A stretch of 64,000 nucleotides of DNA from Zoogloea sp. (lineage in GTDB: Bacteria > Pseudomonadota > Gammaproteobacteria > Burkholderiales > Rhodocyclaceae), in assembly GCF_017302315.1 (NCBI RefSeq), contig NZ_JAFLDT010000002.1, positions 1 to 64,000 of the forward strand, in the 5' to 3' direction. Position numbers and translations under genes: made by a program. The notes under the pieces were generated by a model, which was not told the origin of the DNA, did no database searches, and was given only the letters and a program-made list of their open reading frames with translations. Below, piece by piece: positions 1 through 8,875 of this stretch (positions are counted from its first letter, which is position 1; each line of letters begins with the position of its first letter).

Positions 1-2
1 TG

Positions 3-881
3 TCAGTGGCCGATCCACGGCAGGGGCGGCGCGACCAGACGCCGGGTGCTGCCCTCGACGGCGCCGAAGCGGGGGTTGCCGGCTTCCCAGTCGCGCTGGG
101 CGGCGGCGATGGCTTCCCGGCTGTGACCGACGAAGTTCCAGGCCATCAGCACCGGCTGGGCGAAGGGCTCCCCGCCGATGACGAGCAGGCGGGTGCGGGC
201 GGCGAGTTCCAGATGGAGGCTGTCGGCGCCCGGCGCGAAGCGGGCAAAGGCATCGCTGTCGAAGGTCTCGTCGCCGATGCGCAGGCTGCCTTCCAGGGGC
301 AGGATGCCGTATTCGAAGCCGGGGTTGAGGGGCAGGGTCAGCCGGGCTTCGCCGTTGCTGCAGATGTCGAGCCCGATCAGGGGCGAGTGGAGGCGCGCCG
401 GTGACTGGTGCTCGCCGTGGCGCCCGGCCAGCAGGGTCAGGGTGCAGTCATCCTGTGTCCAGCGGGGCAGGTCCGGGTGATGTTCGAAGGCGGGCGGGCA
501 GTCGGCGTGTTCCGGCGGCAGGGCGATCCATAGCTGGGCGGCGTGCAGGCGGCGGGCGTCGGGCAGGGAGTCTTCGGTGTGCACGATGCCGTGGCCGGCG
601 GTCATCAGGTTCACCTGCCCGGGGCGGATCACCTGCTCGCTGCCCAGGCTGTCCCGGTGCAAAACTTCGCCGTCGATCAGCCAGGTGAAGGTCTGCAGGG
701 CCGTGTGCGGGTGGGCGCCCACGTGCATGCCGCCCCCCGGGGCGAAATCCACCGGCCCGGCGTGGTCAAGGAAGCACCAGGCGCCGATCATGCGGCGCTC
801 GCGGGTGGGCAGGGCGCGGCGCACGTGCAGGCCTTCGCCCAGGTCGGCGCTGCGCGGGGTGATGCGTTCGATCGGCTGCAT
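3..881 (-). CDS. Pirin family protein
   Basis: 292-residue bicupin of the pirin family; bacterial members are iron proteins, some with quercetin dioxygenase activity. The metal ligands are visible: His57 and His59 in GAHPHTALQTF, and His101 and Glu103 in AGHGIVHTE. The second cupin half (residues about 170-290) lacks an obvious metal set, as usual for pirins. The ATG at 881 is preceded by a good AAGGAG ribosome site, and the open frame further upstream is not protein-like. It lies 45 bases downstream of a TRIC-type membrane protein gene on the same strand, so they may be co-transcribed. The physiological substrate cannot be read from the sequence. Confidence 0.93.
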   Translation of the reverse strand: MQPIERITPRSADLGEGLHVRRALPTRERRMIGAWCFLDHAGPVDFAPGGGMHVGAHPHTALQTFTWLIDGEVLHRDSLGSEQVIRPGQVNLMTAGHGIVHTEDSLPDARRLHAAQLWIALPPEHADCPPAFEHHPDLPRWTQDDCTLTLLAGRHGEHQSPARLHSPLIGLDICSNGEARLTLPLNPGFEYGILPLEGSLRIGDETFDSDAFARFAPGADSLHLELAARTRLLVIGGEPFAQPVLMAWNFVGHSREAIAAAQRDWEAGNPRFGAVEGSTRRLVAPPLPWIGH

Positions 882-925
882 GGGGTGTCTCCTTCGGGCA
901 GTCCGGTATGGAGGGGGCGGGCGGC

Positions 926-1564
926 CTATTCGTTCCGCAGCAGGGGGCGGGTCTGCCAGTTGTAGCGGATAGTGAGCATGCGCACCACGAAGAACAGGGC
1001 GATGGTGGCCCAGGCGGCGGGCACGGTGGCCACGCCGAGGGCCAGGGTCAGTGCCAGGAAGGCCAGGCTGGCCAGCAGCACCACCAGGGCGAAGAACTGG
1101 CCGGGCTGGAGGATGAAGGGAACGTCGCGGACGATCACGTCGCGCAGCACGCCACCCCCCACCCCGCTCACCGCCCCCACCAGCACCACCCCGGGCAGCG
1201 GGATGCCGGCCCCCAGGGCCAGCTGCATGCCCACCACCGCAAAGGCCGGGGTGCCGACGGCGTCGATGGTGCTGACCAGCTTGTCCACCACCGGCAGATC
1301 GGCAATGCGCTGGTGGAGCAGGGCGATGAGCAGGGTGGCCAGGGTGATCAGCGGTAGATAGACCGGATCGGTGAGCACCGGCGGGGTGCGCTGCAGGAAA
1401 AGCCCGTCGCGCAGGATGCTGCCGCCCACCGAGGTGAGCAGGGCCAGCACGAACAGGCCGACGATGTCGCAGCGCTTGCGCAGGGCCACGATGGCGCCGG
1501 AGAGGGCCCAGCTGAAGGTGGCCAGGTAATCGAAATAGACCGGGACGTGAAACTCGGCGGCCAT
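926..1564 (-). CDS. TRIC-type cation channel / UPF0126 membrane protein (YicG-like)
   Basis: 212-residue inner-membrane protein with about seven hydrophobic segments covering nearly its whole length. Two internally repeated GG-x-x-x-RD motifs (GGSILRD near residue 48 and GGGVLRDVI near 137) are the signature of the UPF0126/TRIC family, which arose by duplication of a three-helix unit. Some prokaryotic relatives are trimeric potassium channels and others have been linked to glycine uptake, so the substrate is left open. It sits between the pirin and VF530 genes on the same strand. Confidence 0.9.
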   Translation of the reverse strand: MAAEFHVPVYFDYLATFSWALSGAIVALRKRCDIVGLFVLALLTSVGGSILRDGLFLQRTPPVLTDPVYLPLITLATLLIALLHQRIADLPVVDKLVSTIDAVGTPAFAVVGMQLALGAGIPLPGVVLVGAVSGVGGGVLRDVIVRDVPFILQPGQFFALVVLLASLAFLALTLALGVATVPAAWATIALFFVVRMLTIRYNWQTRPLLRNE

Positions 1565-1585
1565 GGGCGTCGGCTCCGCGCTGGC

Positions 1586-1801
1586 CTAGCGCCGTTGTCT
1601 CAGGTACAGGGCCTCGACTTCGGCGCGAGCCCAGGGGGTGCGGCGCAGAAATTTGAGGCTGGACTTGATGCTCGGCTCGAACTGGAAGCAGCGGATGTTC
1701 ACCTGGTTGCCCAGGCTGTCCCAGCCGTAGCGCTCCACCAGTTCGGTGAGCATGCTTTCGAGGGTGATGCCGTGGAGGGGGTTGTTGGGCTGATCGGTCA
1801 T
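1586..1801 (-). CDS. VF530 family DNA-binding protein (DUF2132)
   Basis: Small 71-residue protein matching the VF530/DUF2132 family: a compact helical domain with the sequence [19 protein letters not shown], then a basic stretch [16 protein letters not shown]. Family members are described as DNA-binding, but no specific role is established. The ATG at 1801 gives the family's usual length. Longer open reading beyond it is low-complexity and not conserved-looking. It is the first gene of a likely three-gene minus-strand run with the TRIC and pirin genes. Confidence 0.85.
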   Translation of the reverse strand: MTDQPNNPLHGITLESMLTELVERYGWDSLGNQVNIRCFQFEPSIKSSLKFLRRTPWARAEVEALYLRQRR

Positions 1802-2211
1802 GGCGGCGTGTTCGTGGGCGGGCGGCGGGAACTTTGATCCTGTTTGCACGCTCTGCCAAGGGGGGGCGACAATCCCCCGTTGATATTGCGAGTGGCCCTC
1901 TTGCTGCGGTCGTGTCCACATCCTGCTGCTGATCCCCTGCTGCCTCTCCAGGCGATGGCAGGCAGCTTCGCGCCCCTGTGCCGGCACGTGGCCTTCTCTC
2001 CCTGCCCGTTGCTCCCGGCGCCGTTGCCCCCAGCCCTGTGTAATGCGTGGGCCTCCGGGCCGCGCCACCTGCCGTCCGCATGTTCTCCATCGTTTGTCTG
2101 CGAGGGCGTCATGCGACGCTCTGGCTCGCTGCAGGATTCCTGTGTGGTCCTTGTTGCCACGTCAGGGCGATGGCTTTACCGTGTGACGCGGTGTCCGGAA
2201 GGAGAAGAGGC
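1802..2211. other. Divergent intergenic region without a recognised gene
   Basis: About 410 bases between the divergent VF530 and acetyltransferase genes. Short open frames exist on both strands but have proline/arginine-rich, shadow-like translations. No RNA gene or repeat was recognised. It must hold promoters for both directions, but no convincing -35/-10 pair could be assigned by eye. Confidence 0.5.
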
Positions 2212-2652
2212 ATGGAAGTGCGCATGGCGTCCACGGACGCCGAAATAGCGGGCTGTTTTGCGGTGATGAAGGTGCTGCGTCCGGATCTCAACGAGGCCGG
2301 TTTCGTTGCCCGGGTCCGCCGCCTGGCCCTGGCGGGCTATGGTCTGGCCTACGGGCTTGAAGGTGAGCGCGTGGCGGTGGTGGCGGGGTTTCGCCTCGGC
2401 GACAGCCTGGCGCGGGGGCCTTTCCTTTACGTCGATGATCTCGTTACGGCACCCGAGCTGCGCTCGCGCGGCTATGGGGCGGCCATGCTGGCGTGGCTGC
2501 GCCAGTTTGCCCGGGACAGGGGTTGCACCCGGCTGCACCTGGATTCCGGCCTGCAGCGCACCGACGCCCACCGCTTCTACGAGCGTGAGGGCATGCGCAA
2601 GTCGGCCTTCCACTTCTTCGAGCCCTTGCCCCCTGCCGACGGGCAGGCCTGA
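2212..2652 (+). CDS. GNAT family N-acetyltransferase
   Basis: 146-residue single-domain GNAT protein. Motif A, which binds the acetyl-CoA pyrophosphate, is visible as VTAPELRSRGYGAAML (residues about 80-95), followed by LHLDSGLQRTDAHRFYEREG, the typical beta-5/alpha-4 and C-terminal segment. The ATG at 2212 is chosen because GGAAGGAG lies just upstream; the frame stays open further upstream but without protein-like sequence. It probably acetylates a small amine or protein N-terminus in the cytoplasm; the substrate is unknown. It stands alone on the plus strand before azlCD. Confidence 0.88.
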   Translation: MEVRMASTDAEIAGCFAVMKVLRPDLNEAGFVARVRRLALAGYGLAYGLEGERVAVVAGFRLGDSLARGPFLYVDDLVTAPELRSRGYGAAMLAWLRQFARDRGCTRLHLDSGLQRTDAHRFYEREGMRKSAFHFFEPLPPADGQA

Positions 2653-2790
2653 ACCATGGGCCTGCCGGTGCGCTCCCGCCGGGGCGCCGTCCTGACCGTA
2701 GTGGCGGCGGGATGACCTTCACGTTAACCCGGACGGTCCCATGCCTCCTCGCGTGCTAAGGTCGCCCGCTCGATTCTGAAAGGAGTGGGC

Positions 2791-3492
2791 ATGTCCCCGA
2801 GTTTCCGGGACGGCTTGCGGGAGGGCTTCCTCGCCTTCCTGCCCCTGTCCGTCGGCCTCATCCCGTGGGCGCTGGTCACCGGTCTGACCATGTCCGGGGT
2901 TGGCTTCACGCCGCTGCAGGCGATGGGCATGAATGTGATCGTGTTTGCCGGCACGGCCCAGCTCGGCACCCTGCCGCTGATCGCCGCCGGCACGCCGGTA
3001 TGGCTGATCGTGATCACCGCCTTCGTGCTCAACCTGCGCTTTATCATCTTCAGTGCGGCCCTCGCCCGCGGCTTCCGTGGCGTGCCCCTGGGGGCGCGCT
3101 GGCTGTCGGGCCACCTGCTCACCGACGGGGCCTTCGCCACCTGCCTGGAGAAGATGCTGTCCCATCCTGACCCGCAATGGCGCCTGGGTTATTACCTGGG
3201 GCCGTCCCTGTGGTCCTGGCTGCTGTGGCAGGTCTTTGCCTTCTGCGGGGTGATGGCGGCGGGTTCCATCCCGCGGGGCTGGTCGCTGGAGTTCATGGCT
3301 ACCATCGCCCTGATCGTGCTGCTGGTGCCCATGGCCCGGGTGCGGCCGATGCTGGTGGCGGCCCTGGTGGGCGGCGGCCTGGCGGTGGCCCTGCGCGGCA
3401 TGCCCCTGCGCCTGGGGGTGATCGTGGCCATCGTCGCCGGTATTGCGGCGGGCTTTGCTGCGGAGAGTTGGCGCGGAAAGGACCTGTCATGA
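2791..3492 (+). CDS. azlC: AzlC family branched-chain amino acid exporter, large subunit
   Basis: 233-residue integral membrane protein of the AzlC/LIV-E family, the large subunit of two-component amino-acid exporters. Hydrophobic helices run throughout, with the family segments GLIPWALVTGLTMSG and FAGTAQLGTLPLIAAG near the N-terminus. The ATG at 2791 follows AAAGGAG with 5 bases spacing; a GTG six bases upstream overlaps that ribosome site and is less likely. Its stop overlaps the start of azlD (ATGA), which fits a two-subunit exporter. Substrate is inferred from family (branched-chain amino acids). Confidence 0.93.
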   Translation: MSPSFRDGLREGFLAFLPLSVGLIPWALVTGLTMSGVGFTPLQAMGMNVIVFAGTAQLGTLPLIAAGTPVWLIVITAFVLNLRFIIFSAALARGFRGVPLGARWLSGHLLTDGAFATCLEKMLSHPDPQWRLGYYLGPSLWSWLLWQVFAFCGVMAAGSIPRGWSLEFMATIALIVLLVPMARVRPMLVAALVGGGLAVALRGMPLRLGVIVAIVAGIAAGFAAESWRGKDLS

Positions 3493-3824
3493 ACTACGAC
3501 TGGACCCTGTGGGGCCTCTTTATCCTCCTTGGCCTGGCCACGACCCTGCCACGGGCCAGCTTCATCGTGCTGGGTGAGCGGGCGGCGCTGCCCGAGTCCC
3601 TACAGAAGGCCTTGCGCTACGCCCCGGCCGCGGCGCTGGCGGCCATCGTGGCGCCGGACATCTTTGTGTCGGGTGGCGAGCTCACCGTGCTCAGCCCCCG
3701 GCTGGCGGCGGCCGCAGCCGCGGTGCTGGCCGCCCTGGTCTTCCGCAATCCCTGGCTGCCCTTCATTGCTGGGATGGGGGTGTTGTGGGGGTTGGAGAGG
3801 CTGCTTTCGGCTTGGATGGGGTGA
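3489..3824 (+). CDS. azlD: AzlD family branched-chain amino acid exporter, small subunit
   Basis: 111-residue protein with about four membrane helices, matching AzlD. The family hallmark TTLPRASFIVLGER near residues 19-32 is present, followed by SLQKALRYAPAAALAAIVAP. It overlaps azlC by four bases (ATGA), so it is translationally coupled and expected to form the small subunit of the same exporter. Length is normal for the family. Confidence 0.93.
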   Translation: MNYDWTLWGLFILLGLATTLPRASFIVLGERAALPESLQKALRYAPAAALAAIVAPDIFVSGGELTVLSPRLAAAAAAVLAALVFRNPWLPFIAGMGVLWGLERLLSAWMG

Positions 3825-3889
3825 GCCCTTGCTGGGTGGGGTGCTGGTGTTTGGCGTATCGTTGGCCGGGTCTCGCCCCGGCGGGCGAT

Positions 3890-3995
3890 CTTCTTCTTTG
3901 TTGTACGACAAAGAAGAAGGCAAGAAAACGTACCCCGCTGTCGCGCCCCCTTCGGGGGTTCCCGCCCACGGCCGGGTGTGCAAACCCGGCCGTGG
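3890..3995. repeat. Structured intergenic element with three hairpins
   Basis: The 343-base spacer between azlD and lgt (3825-4167) holds no credible gene. It contains three stem-loops: a perfect 12-bp inverted repeat 3890-3901/3908-3919 (CTTCTTCTTTGT, 6-base loop), a 5-bp GC hairpin at 3946-3958, and a perfect 12-bp inverted repeat 3966-3977/3984-3995 (CCACGGCCGGGT, 6-base loop). Neither large stem is followed by a T-run on the plus strand, so a simple terminator is not clear. The build resembles dispersed palindromic elements, but copy number cannot be checked here. Confidence 0.55.
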
Positions 3996-4137
3996 AAAAA
4001 TCCCGGCCGATGTAACGTCAAGCAACGGAACGCCCGCAAATAAGGGCTCAAGCCTTGCCTGTCGAGGTGAAAACGCCTCCCAGCGTTAACGCGAACATCG
4101 CCTTGCGTAATGCCGGATCAATCTGATCCCGCTGCAC

Positions 4138-4166
4138 GTCCTGGCCGGGGCCTGCCCGGTCAGGAC
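4138..4166 (-). terminator. Possible terminator hairpin downstream of lgt
   Basis: A 12-bp stem (4138-4149 with 4155-4166, one G-U pair, 5-base loop) begins two bases after the lgt stop codon. It is GC-rich but lacks a following T-run, so intrinsic termination is plausible rather than proven. Confidence 0.4.
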
Positions 4167-4167
4167 C

Positions 4168-4950
4168 TTAGTCCCGCCGTTTCACCGCCCAGGCCGCCAT
4201 GGCCACACCGGCGAGGATCATCGGCAGGGACAGCCACTGGCCCATGGACAGGCCGAAGGTGAGCAGGCCGAGGAAGTCGTCGGGCTCACGGCCGAATTCG
4301 GCGATGAAGCGGAAGGCGCCGTAGCCGATCAGGAAGACGGCGGAGATCAGGCCGCGGGGGCGGGGTTTGGCGGAGAACCACCACAGGATCAGGAACAGGC
4401 TGACCCCTTCCAGTGCAAACTGGTAGAGCTGGGAGGGGTGGCGGGGCAGGGCGTCCACCTGGGGGAAGACCATGGCCCAGGGTACGTCGGTAACCCGCCC
4501 GACGAGTTCGCCGTTGATGAAGTTGCCCAGGCGCCCGGCGGCCAGCCCCAGGGGCACCAACGGAGCGATGAAGTCGGTGACGGCCAGCCAGGGGCGATCG
4601 GTCTTGCGCCCGAACAACCACATGGCTACCAGCACGCCCAGGAAGCCGCCGTGGAAGGCCATGCCGCCCTGCCACACCGCCAGGATCTCGGCTGGGTGGG
4701 ACAGGTAGTAGAGGGGCTTGTAGAACAGCACGTAGCCCAGCCTGCCGCCCAGGATCACCCCCAGCACGCCATAAAACAGGAGGTCGTCGATCTGTTGGGC
4801 ATTCCAGCCCAGTTCGGGGCGGCGCCGGGCGTGGAGACGCCCGAGGAGCACGAAGAGGATGAAGGCGACCAGGTACATGAGGCCGTACCAGCGTACGGCC
4901 ACGGGGCCGAGGGAGATCGCGATGGGGTCGAACTGGGGATGGACGAACAT
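4168..4950 (-). CDS. lgt: Prolipoprotein diacylglyceryl transferase
   Basis: 260-residue polytopic inner-membrane enzyme that transfers diacylglycerol from phosphatidylglycerol to the lipobox cysteine of prolipoproteins, the first step of lipoprotein maturation. The Lgt signature [14 protein letters not shown] is visible near residues 137-150, as are the N-terminal [20 protein letters not shown] and the essential-region [11 protein letters not shown] at 4950 gives the standard N-terminus (MFVHPQFDP); upstream in-frame sequence belongs to the yceH spacer. It starts 8 bases after yceH, so the two are probably co-transcribed. Confidence 0.97.
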   Translation of the reverse strand: MFVHPQFDPIAISLGPVAVRWYGLMYLVAFILFVLLGRLHARRRPELGWNAQQIDDLLFYGVLGVILGGRLGYVLFYKPLYYLSHPAEILAVWQGGMAFHGGFLGVLVAMWLFGRKTDRPWLAVTDFIAPLVPLGLAAGRLGNFINGELVGRVTDVPWAMVFPQVDALPRHPSQLYQFALEGVSLFLILWWFSAKPRPRGLISAVFLIGYGAFRFIAEFGREPDDFLGLLTFGLSMGQWLSLPMILAGVAMAAWAVKRRD

Positions 4951-4958
4951 GCCTGGAC

Positions 4959-5645
4959 TCACTGGAACTGTTTGCGGAAGGCCTCGAACTCGTTGGTCAG
5001 CCATTCAAGCTGCTGGCGCAGGCGGCGGACTTCTTCTTCGAGCTCCCCGACGCGGCTGCCCCGGGGGGGGCCGCTCTCGCCGATTTCGAAGGTTTGCTGG
5101 GCGGCGGCTTCTCCGCTCATGAGGTGGGTGTAGCGGGCTTCCTTGGTGCCGGGGGCCTTGGGCAGTTGAAGTGCCATGCCCTTGTCGTCCAGGCGTTCGA
5201 GCACGTTCTCCACGTCGGCGGTGCTGTTGAAGGTGTGCATGCGCTCGCAGCGGGCGCGGATCTCGCCGATGGTCTGTGGGCCGCGCAGCATCAGGATGGT
5301 GAGCACGGCCTGCATCGGGGGGGTGAGGGAGTGGCGCAGGCGGATCTGGTGTTCCCATTTGGCAACGCGGGCGCCGGCCTGGTGCCGCTGGGTCACCAGG
5401 CCACGCTCGACCAGACGATGGAGGGTGGTCAGCACGGTGGCTTCGGACAGGTTCATCACCGGTTCGCGGCCGGTGAGCTGGTTGCAGCCGGTGAGCAGGG
5501 CATTGACCGACAGGGGATAGGTGTCGGGGGTGACGAAGGACTTTTCAATGAGAACCGCGAGGACGCGCACCTCGAAGTCGTCCAGATCGAAACCGGAGCG
5601 GGTTTCAGGTGCGGCGGCGGGGACGTCGGGGGCGGTGTCGGTCAT
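4959..5645 (-). CDS. yceH: YceH family protein (DUF480)
   Basis: 228-residue protein of the DUF480/YceH family: two winged-helix domains (roughly residues 20-180, including [19 protein letters not shown] and [16 protein letters not shown]) and a C-terminal coiled coil ([17 protein letters not shown]). The fold suggests nucleic-acid or protein binding, but the molecular role is not established. The ATG at 5645 is preferred; a start further upstream would add a basic, non-conserved extension. It precedes lgt by 8 bases. Confidence 0.88.
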   Translation of the reverse strand: MTDTAPDVPAAAPETRSGFDLDDFEVRVLAVLIEKSFVTPDTYPLSVNALLTGCNQLTGREPVMNLSEATVLTTLHRLVERGLVTQRHQAGARVAKWEHQIRLRHSLTPPMQAVLTILMLRGPQTIGEIRARCERMHTFNSTADVENVLERLDDKGMALQLPKAPGTKEARYTHLMSGEAAAQQTFEIGESGPPRGSRVGELEEEVRRLRQQLEWLTNEFEAFRKQFQ

Positions 5646-5737
5646 GGCGGGCTTCCGTTTGTTGCGAGGGCGCAATGATAGCCGACGCAGTGCGTCGGCC
5701 GGATGGCAAGGCGGTTCGGGCTTCGCCGGACAGGCTT

Positions 5738-5860
5738 AGAGGGTGTGAATAAATCTGCTGCGCGACCCGATTTCACCCCTGCGATGCTCAACGTAGCCTT
5801 GTACGGCTGCGCTTCTCGGGGCGAACTCGAAGCGCTCGCTACGATTTCTTGACACCCTCT
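5738..5860. repeat. 123-bp intergenic repeat with terminal inverted repeats
   Basis: Bounded by a perfect 9-bp inverted repeat, AGAGGGTGT at 5738-5746 and ACACCCTCT at 5852-5860. Its core (5801-5835) matches a second copy at 6911-6945 in 28 of 35 positions. Base 5860 is also part of the stop codon of the neighbouring DUF1186 gene. The layout is that of a small non-coding dispersed element (MITE- or REP-like). No coding capacity is seen. Confidence 0.6.
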
Positions 5861-6768
5861 CAGTTGGCGCCGTGACACTTCTTGTATTTGCGGCCGCTGC
5901 CACAGGGGCAGGGGTCGTTGCGGCCAACCTTGGCTTCTTCGCGGACGATGGGTTCGCGCAGGGCGCCGAGGGGGATGGGGGGCAGCTCCACCGGCGGCAT
6001 GTGGTGGATGTGGGGCCAGATGGCAATTTCCGGCATCAGATCGTCGATCAGGCCGTGGCCGGCTTCGCGTACGGCGGCCAGGGCTGCGGCGGGGCTGCGG
6101 CGAATGTCGTGTTCGAGCTGGGTGGCGTCCACGTAGCCGTCGTCGATGAGTCCGGCGGTGAACCATTCGCGGATCAGGGGGAGGTGTTCGGTGGCGCCGA
6201 GATCGGCCAGGTGGGCTGCCACCGGGTCAATCAGGGGAAAGTCGTTGTTGTGTTCCGGGTTGTCCCGGAGGGCCTGGGCTTCGCGGGTGCCGAAGTCGGC
6301 CAGGAAGTCGATCACCGGGCCCCGGCTGCAGTGACCTTCAAGGGCGGCGAGCGTCATGGCTTCGAGGGCGGCGGCACGGGCCCAGGTACTGGCGGCGTCA
6401 TCATCGGCGAGGCGGGTCAGGGGGGTCAGGTCGCCGTCGCAGGTGGAGGCCAGGGCGCGGCCGTAGCTGTCGTGGACCAGTTGGCCGAAGACGGTGTCCA
6501 CCCGGCTTTCGTCCAGGTGGCCGAGTTCGGCGAGGGGCCGGTAGGCGCGGCTGTCGCGCCAGCGGGCCAGGAGCAGCATGGCATACAGGTGCAGCACGTA
6601 GCCGTCGGCCTGGGCCGGTGCAGGGTCGCTGGCCAGGGCGTCGAGTTCGGCGATGAGCAGGGGGGCGATCTCGTCCCTGCGGGTGTCGGCGAGTTGCAGT
6701 TCGGCAAGGGGCAGGGGGTTCGTCAGGTGTTCCAGCCGGGGGCGGAGGGCAGACCAGAGTTCGGACAT
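5860..6768 (-). CDS. DUF1186 / SEC-C motif protein
   Basis: 302-residue soluble protein. The N-terminal 270 residues match DUF1186, an alpha-helical repeat-like region. The C-terminus carries a complete SEC-C zinc motif ([19 protein letters not shown]), like that at the end of SecA, which binds zinc and can contact SecB or ribosomes. Function is unknown. ATG at 6768 is chosen over a TTG 12 bases upstream. Its stop codon lies exactly at the edge of the 5738-5860 repeat, so the last codons may have been shaped by that insertion. Confidence 0.85.
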   Translation of the reverse strand: MSELWSALRPRLEHLTNPLPLAELQLADTRRDEIAPLLIAELDALASDPAPAQADGYVLHLYAMLLLARWRDSRAYRPLAELGHLDESRVDTVFGQLVHDSYGRALASTCDGDLTPLTRLADDDAASTWARAAALEAMTLAALEGHCSRGPVIDFLADFGTREAQALRDNPEHNNDFPLIDPVAAHLADLGATEHLPLIREWFTAGLIDDGYVDATQLEHDIRRSPAAALAAVREAGHGLIDDLMPEIAIWPHIHHMPPVELPPIPLGALREPIVREEAKVGRNDPCPCGSGRKYKKCHGAN

Positions 6769-6865
6769 GGGCGTGGGCAAAGTGGGGATGGCGATCAGTG
6801 TACTGGAACGCCGTGCGCCGCTGCGGGTTGTGGTGGCCGGGGCGTGCGGGCGTGCGAGTCAGTCT

Positions 6866-6965
6866 GCCGTGGGGCGTGATTGCGCTTTTGGGACGCCCGC
6901 CGTACCCCGTGTACGGCGGCGCTTCCCGGAGGCAACCCGAACCGCGCGTTGCGATGGCATTTCGT
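6866..6965. repeat. Second copy of the intergenic repeat family
   Basis: Within the 201-base spacer between the DUF1186 and PAS-GGDEF-EAL genes, bases 6911-6945 align with 5801-5835 in 28 of 35 positions. Flanking order is also similar: a CGTA-n-GTACGG palindrome, then a GCGCTTC segment, then CGAA-CGC. No terminal inverted repeat like that of the first copy is obvious, so the ends given are approximate. It abuts the end of the GGDEF-EAL gene. Confidence 0.5.
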
Positions 6966-6969
6966 GCTT

Positions 6970-8730
6970 TCAGTGGGGGAGGCTAAGAGCCAGTTCGGCA
7001 CCCGTGACCGGCCGGCTGAACAGGAATCCCTGGGCCTGGTGGCAGCCGACTTCCTGCAGTAGCGCGAGCTGCCCCACATTTTCGACCCCTTCGCCGATCA
7101 GTTCGAGCCCCAGGCTGCGCGCCAGGGAGGCAATGGCGCGGACGATGGTGGCGGCTTCCTTGCTGCGCTCCATCTGATAGACGAAGCTGCGGTCGATCTT
7201 GAGGGTGCGCACGGGGAAGCGCATCAGGTAGGCGAGGGATGAGTAGCCGGTGCCGAAGTCGTCCACCGCGACCCGGATGCCCCGTGCGCGCAGGGCTTCC
7301 AGCACGGCGGCAGAGGCGTCCGGGTTGTCCATGAGGGCGCTCTCGGTGAGTTCAAGCTCCAGCAGCGCGGGATCGAAACCCGCTTCGTCGAGGGCCGCGG
7401 TGACGTCCTGGAGCAATTCCACGTCGCGGAACTGGCGGCTGGAGAGGTTGAAGGCAAGGCGCAGTGTGGGTTGTCCTGCGCATTGCAGGGTACGAACCTG
7501 GCGCAGGGCCTGACGCAGGGCCCAGCGGGATACGGGCACGATCATGCCGTTCTCTTCGAGCAGAGGGATGAAGTGATCCGGCGGAACGGTGCCATGGGCG
7601 GGTGAGTGCCAGCGCATCAGGGCCTCGACGGCAATCGGGCGCTGGGTGCGCGTGTCGATGATGGGCTGGTAGACGACGGCGAATTCCTGATTGTCGAGGG
7701 CGCCTCGGATGGCCGCTTCGAGGGTCAGGGTGCGCATGGCGCTGGCGTCCATGGCCGCTTCGAAGAAGCGGAAGCTGTTGCGCCCGCCCTCCTTGGCCCG
7801 GTACATGGCCAGATCCGCCCGCATCAGCAGTTCGTCAGGGGTGAGGCCGTCTCCCGGGTAGAGGGCGAGGCCGACGCTGACGCTGACGAAGAGGCCCTGG
7901 GGAGGCGTTACCGGAAAGCAGGGGGCGAAGGCATCGAGCACCTTGCGCGCGACTTGCTCGACTTCATCGGGATTGCCCACGCCTTCCTGGATCAGGATGA
8001 ATTCGTCGCCGCCGAGGCGGGCGACGGTGTCGGTGGCGCGCAGGCACTGGCGCAGCCGGCTGGCGGCTTCGATCAGCACCCGGTCGCCGGCATTGTGGCC
8101 GAGGGTGTCGTTGATGAGCTTGAAGCGGTCCAGGTCCACGAACTGCACGGCAACCCCCTTGCCCAGGCGATGGGCGCGCTGGATGGCCTGGGCGAGGCGG
8201 TCATGGAGCAGGCTGCGATTGGGCAGGCCGGTGAGGGCATCGTAGTTGGCCAGGTATTCGAGGCGGCGTTCGGCGGCAATGCGTTCGGTGACGTCCTTGC
8301 CGGTTGCCACGAAATGGCTGATGGTTTCGTCGGCTCCCCGTATCGGGCTGATGGTCTTCTCTTCGTAGTAGAGCTCGCCACTACTGCGCCGGTTGGTGAA
8401 CACGCTGCGGAAGGATTCACCGCGGCCGAGGGTGCGCCACAGTTCACTGTAGAAGGCGGGCGGATGCATGCCCGAGGCGAGGATGGAAGGGCGGCGGCCG
8501 ACGATGTCGCCAGAGCGGTAGCCGGTGATGCGCTCGAAGCCCGGGTTGACGTACTCGATAATGCCATCGGAGCGGGTGATCATGACGGCATCATCGGTCT
8601 GTTCGATGGCGCGGGCAAGGATCTGGGCGACGGGAGTGGCGCCGCAGTTGAGGTAGGGTGCGTCGACCGGGCTGGCGGTCTTGCCTTGGGAAAGCCCGGT
8701 TTCCGGCCGGCCGTTGGAACTGGCGATCAT
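6970..8730 (-). CDS. PAS-GGDEF-EAL cyclic-di-GMP signalling protein
   Basis: 586-residue soluble sensor enzyme. A PAS domain (about 35-155) is followed by GGDEF (about 160-320) and EAL (about 330-580). The GGDEF site is intact (RLGGDEFILI) and an RxxD product-inhibition site (RATD) lies five residues before it. The EAL domain keeps its catalytic set: EALMRW, FNLSSRQF, LELTES, DDFGTGYSS, LKIDRS and GEGVE. Both synthesis and hydrolysis of c-di-GMP are therefore possible. No transmembrane segments are seen. ATG at 8730 is preferred to a TTG 60 bases upstream. It follows the ANTAR regulator gene by 145 bases on the same strand. Confidence 0.95.
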   Translation of the reverse strand: MIASSNGRPETGLSQGKTASPVDAPYLNCGATPVAQILARAIEQTDDAVMITRSDGIIEYVNPGFERITGYRSGDIVGRRPSILASGMHPPAFYSELWRTLGRGESFRSVFTNRRSSGELYYEEKTISPIRGADETISHFVATGKDVTERIAAERRLEYLANYDALTGLPNRSLLHDRLAQAIQRAHRLGKGVAVQFVDLDRFKLINDTLGHNAGDRVLIEAASRLRQCLRATDTVARLGGDEFILIQEGVGNPDEVEQVARKVLDAFAPCFPVTPPQGLFVSVSVGLALYPGDGLTPDELLMRADLAMYRAKEGGRNSFRFFEAAMDASAMRTLTLEAAIRGALDNQEFAVVYQPIIDTRTQRPIAVEALMRWHSPAHGTVPPDHFIPLLEENGMIVPVSRWALRQALRQVRTLQCAGQPTLRLAFNLSSRQFRDVELLQDVTAALDEAGFDPALLELELTESALMDNPDASAAVLEALRARGIRVAVDDFGTGYSSLAYLMRFPVRTLKIDRSFVYQMERSKEAATIVRAIASLARSLGLELIGEGVENVGQLALLQEVGCHQAQGFLFSRPVTGAELALSLPH

Positions 8731-8875
8731 GCTGCCCCGCTTGGAGTGGCCGCCGTCCTGGCAGAGTACGGGCTGCGAGAACCTTGGCAACAGTCAGTCT
8801 GGGGCGGGGTCCGGGCCCGTGGTGCCGTCGCCGTGAGGGACGACCATGGAATGTGCCGATTTACGGCGGGAATGC

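Noticed and set aside
882-2090. Open extension of the pirin frame upstream of its ATG
   Set aside because: The pirin family start with a good ribosome site is at 881; the extension runs antisense-frame through two other genes and is Arg/Pro-rich.
1844-2248. Plus-strand 134-codon frame between the VF530 and acetyltransferase genes
   Set aside because: Cysteine/proline-rich translation with no recognisable domain; it runs into the acetyltransferase gene in another frame.
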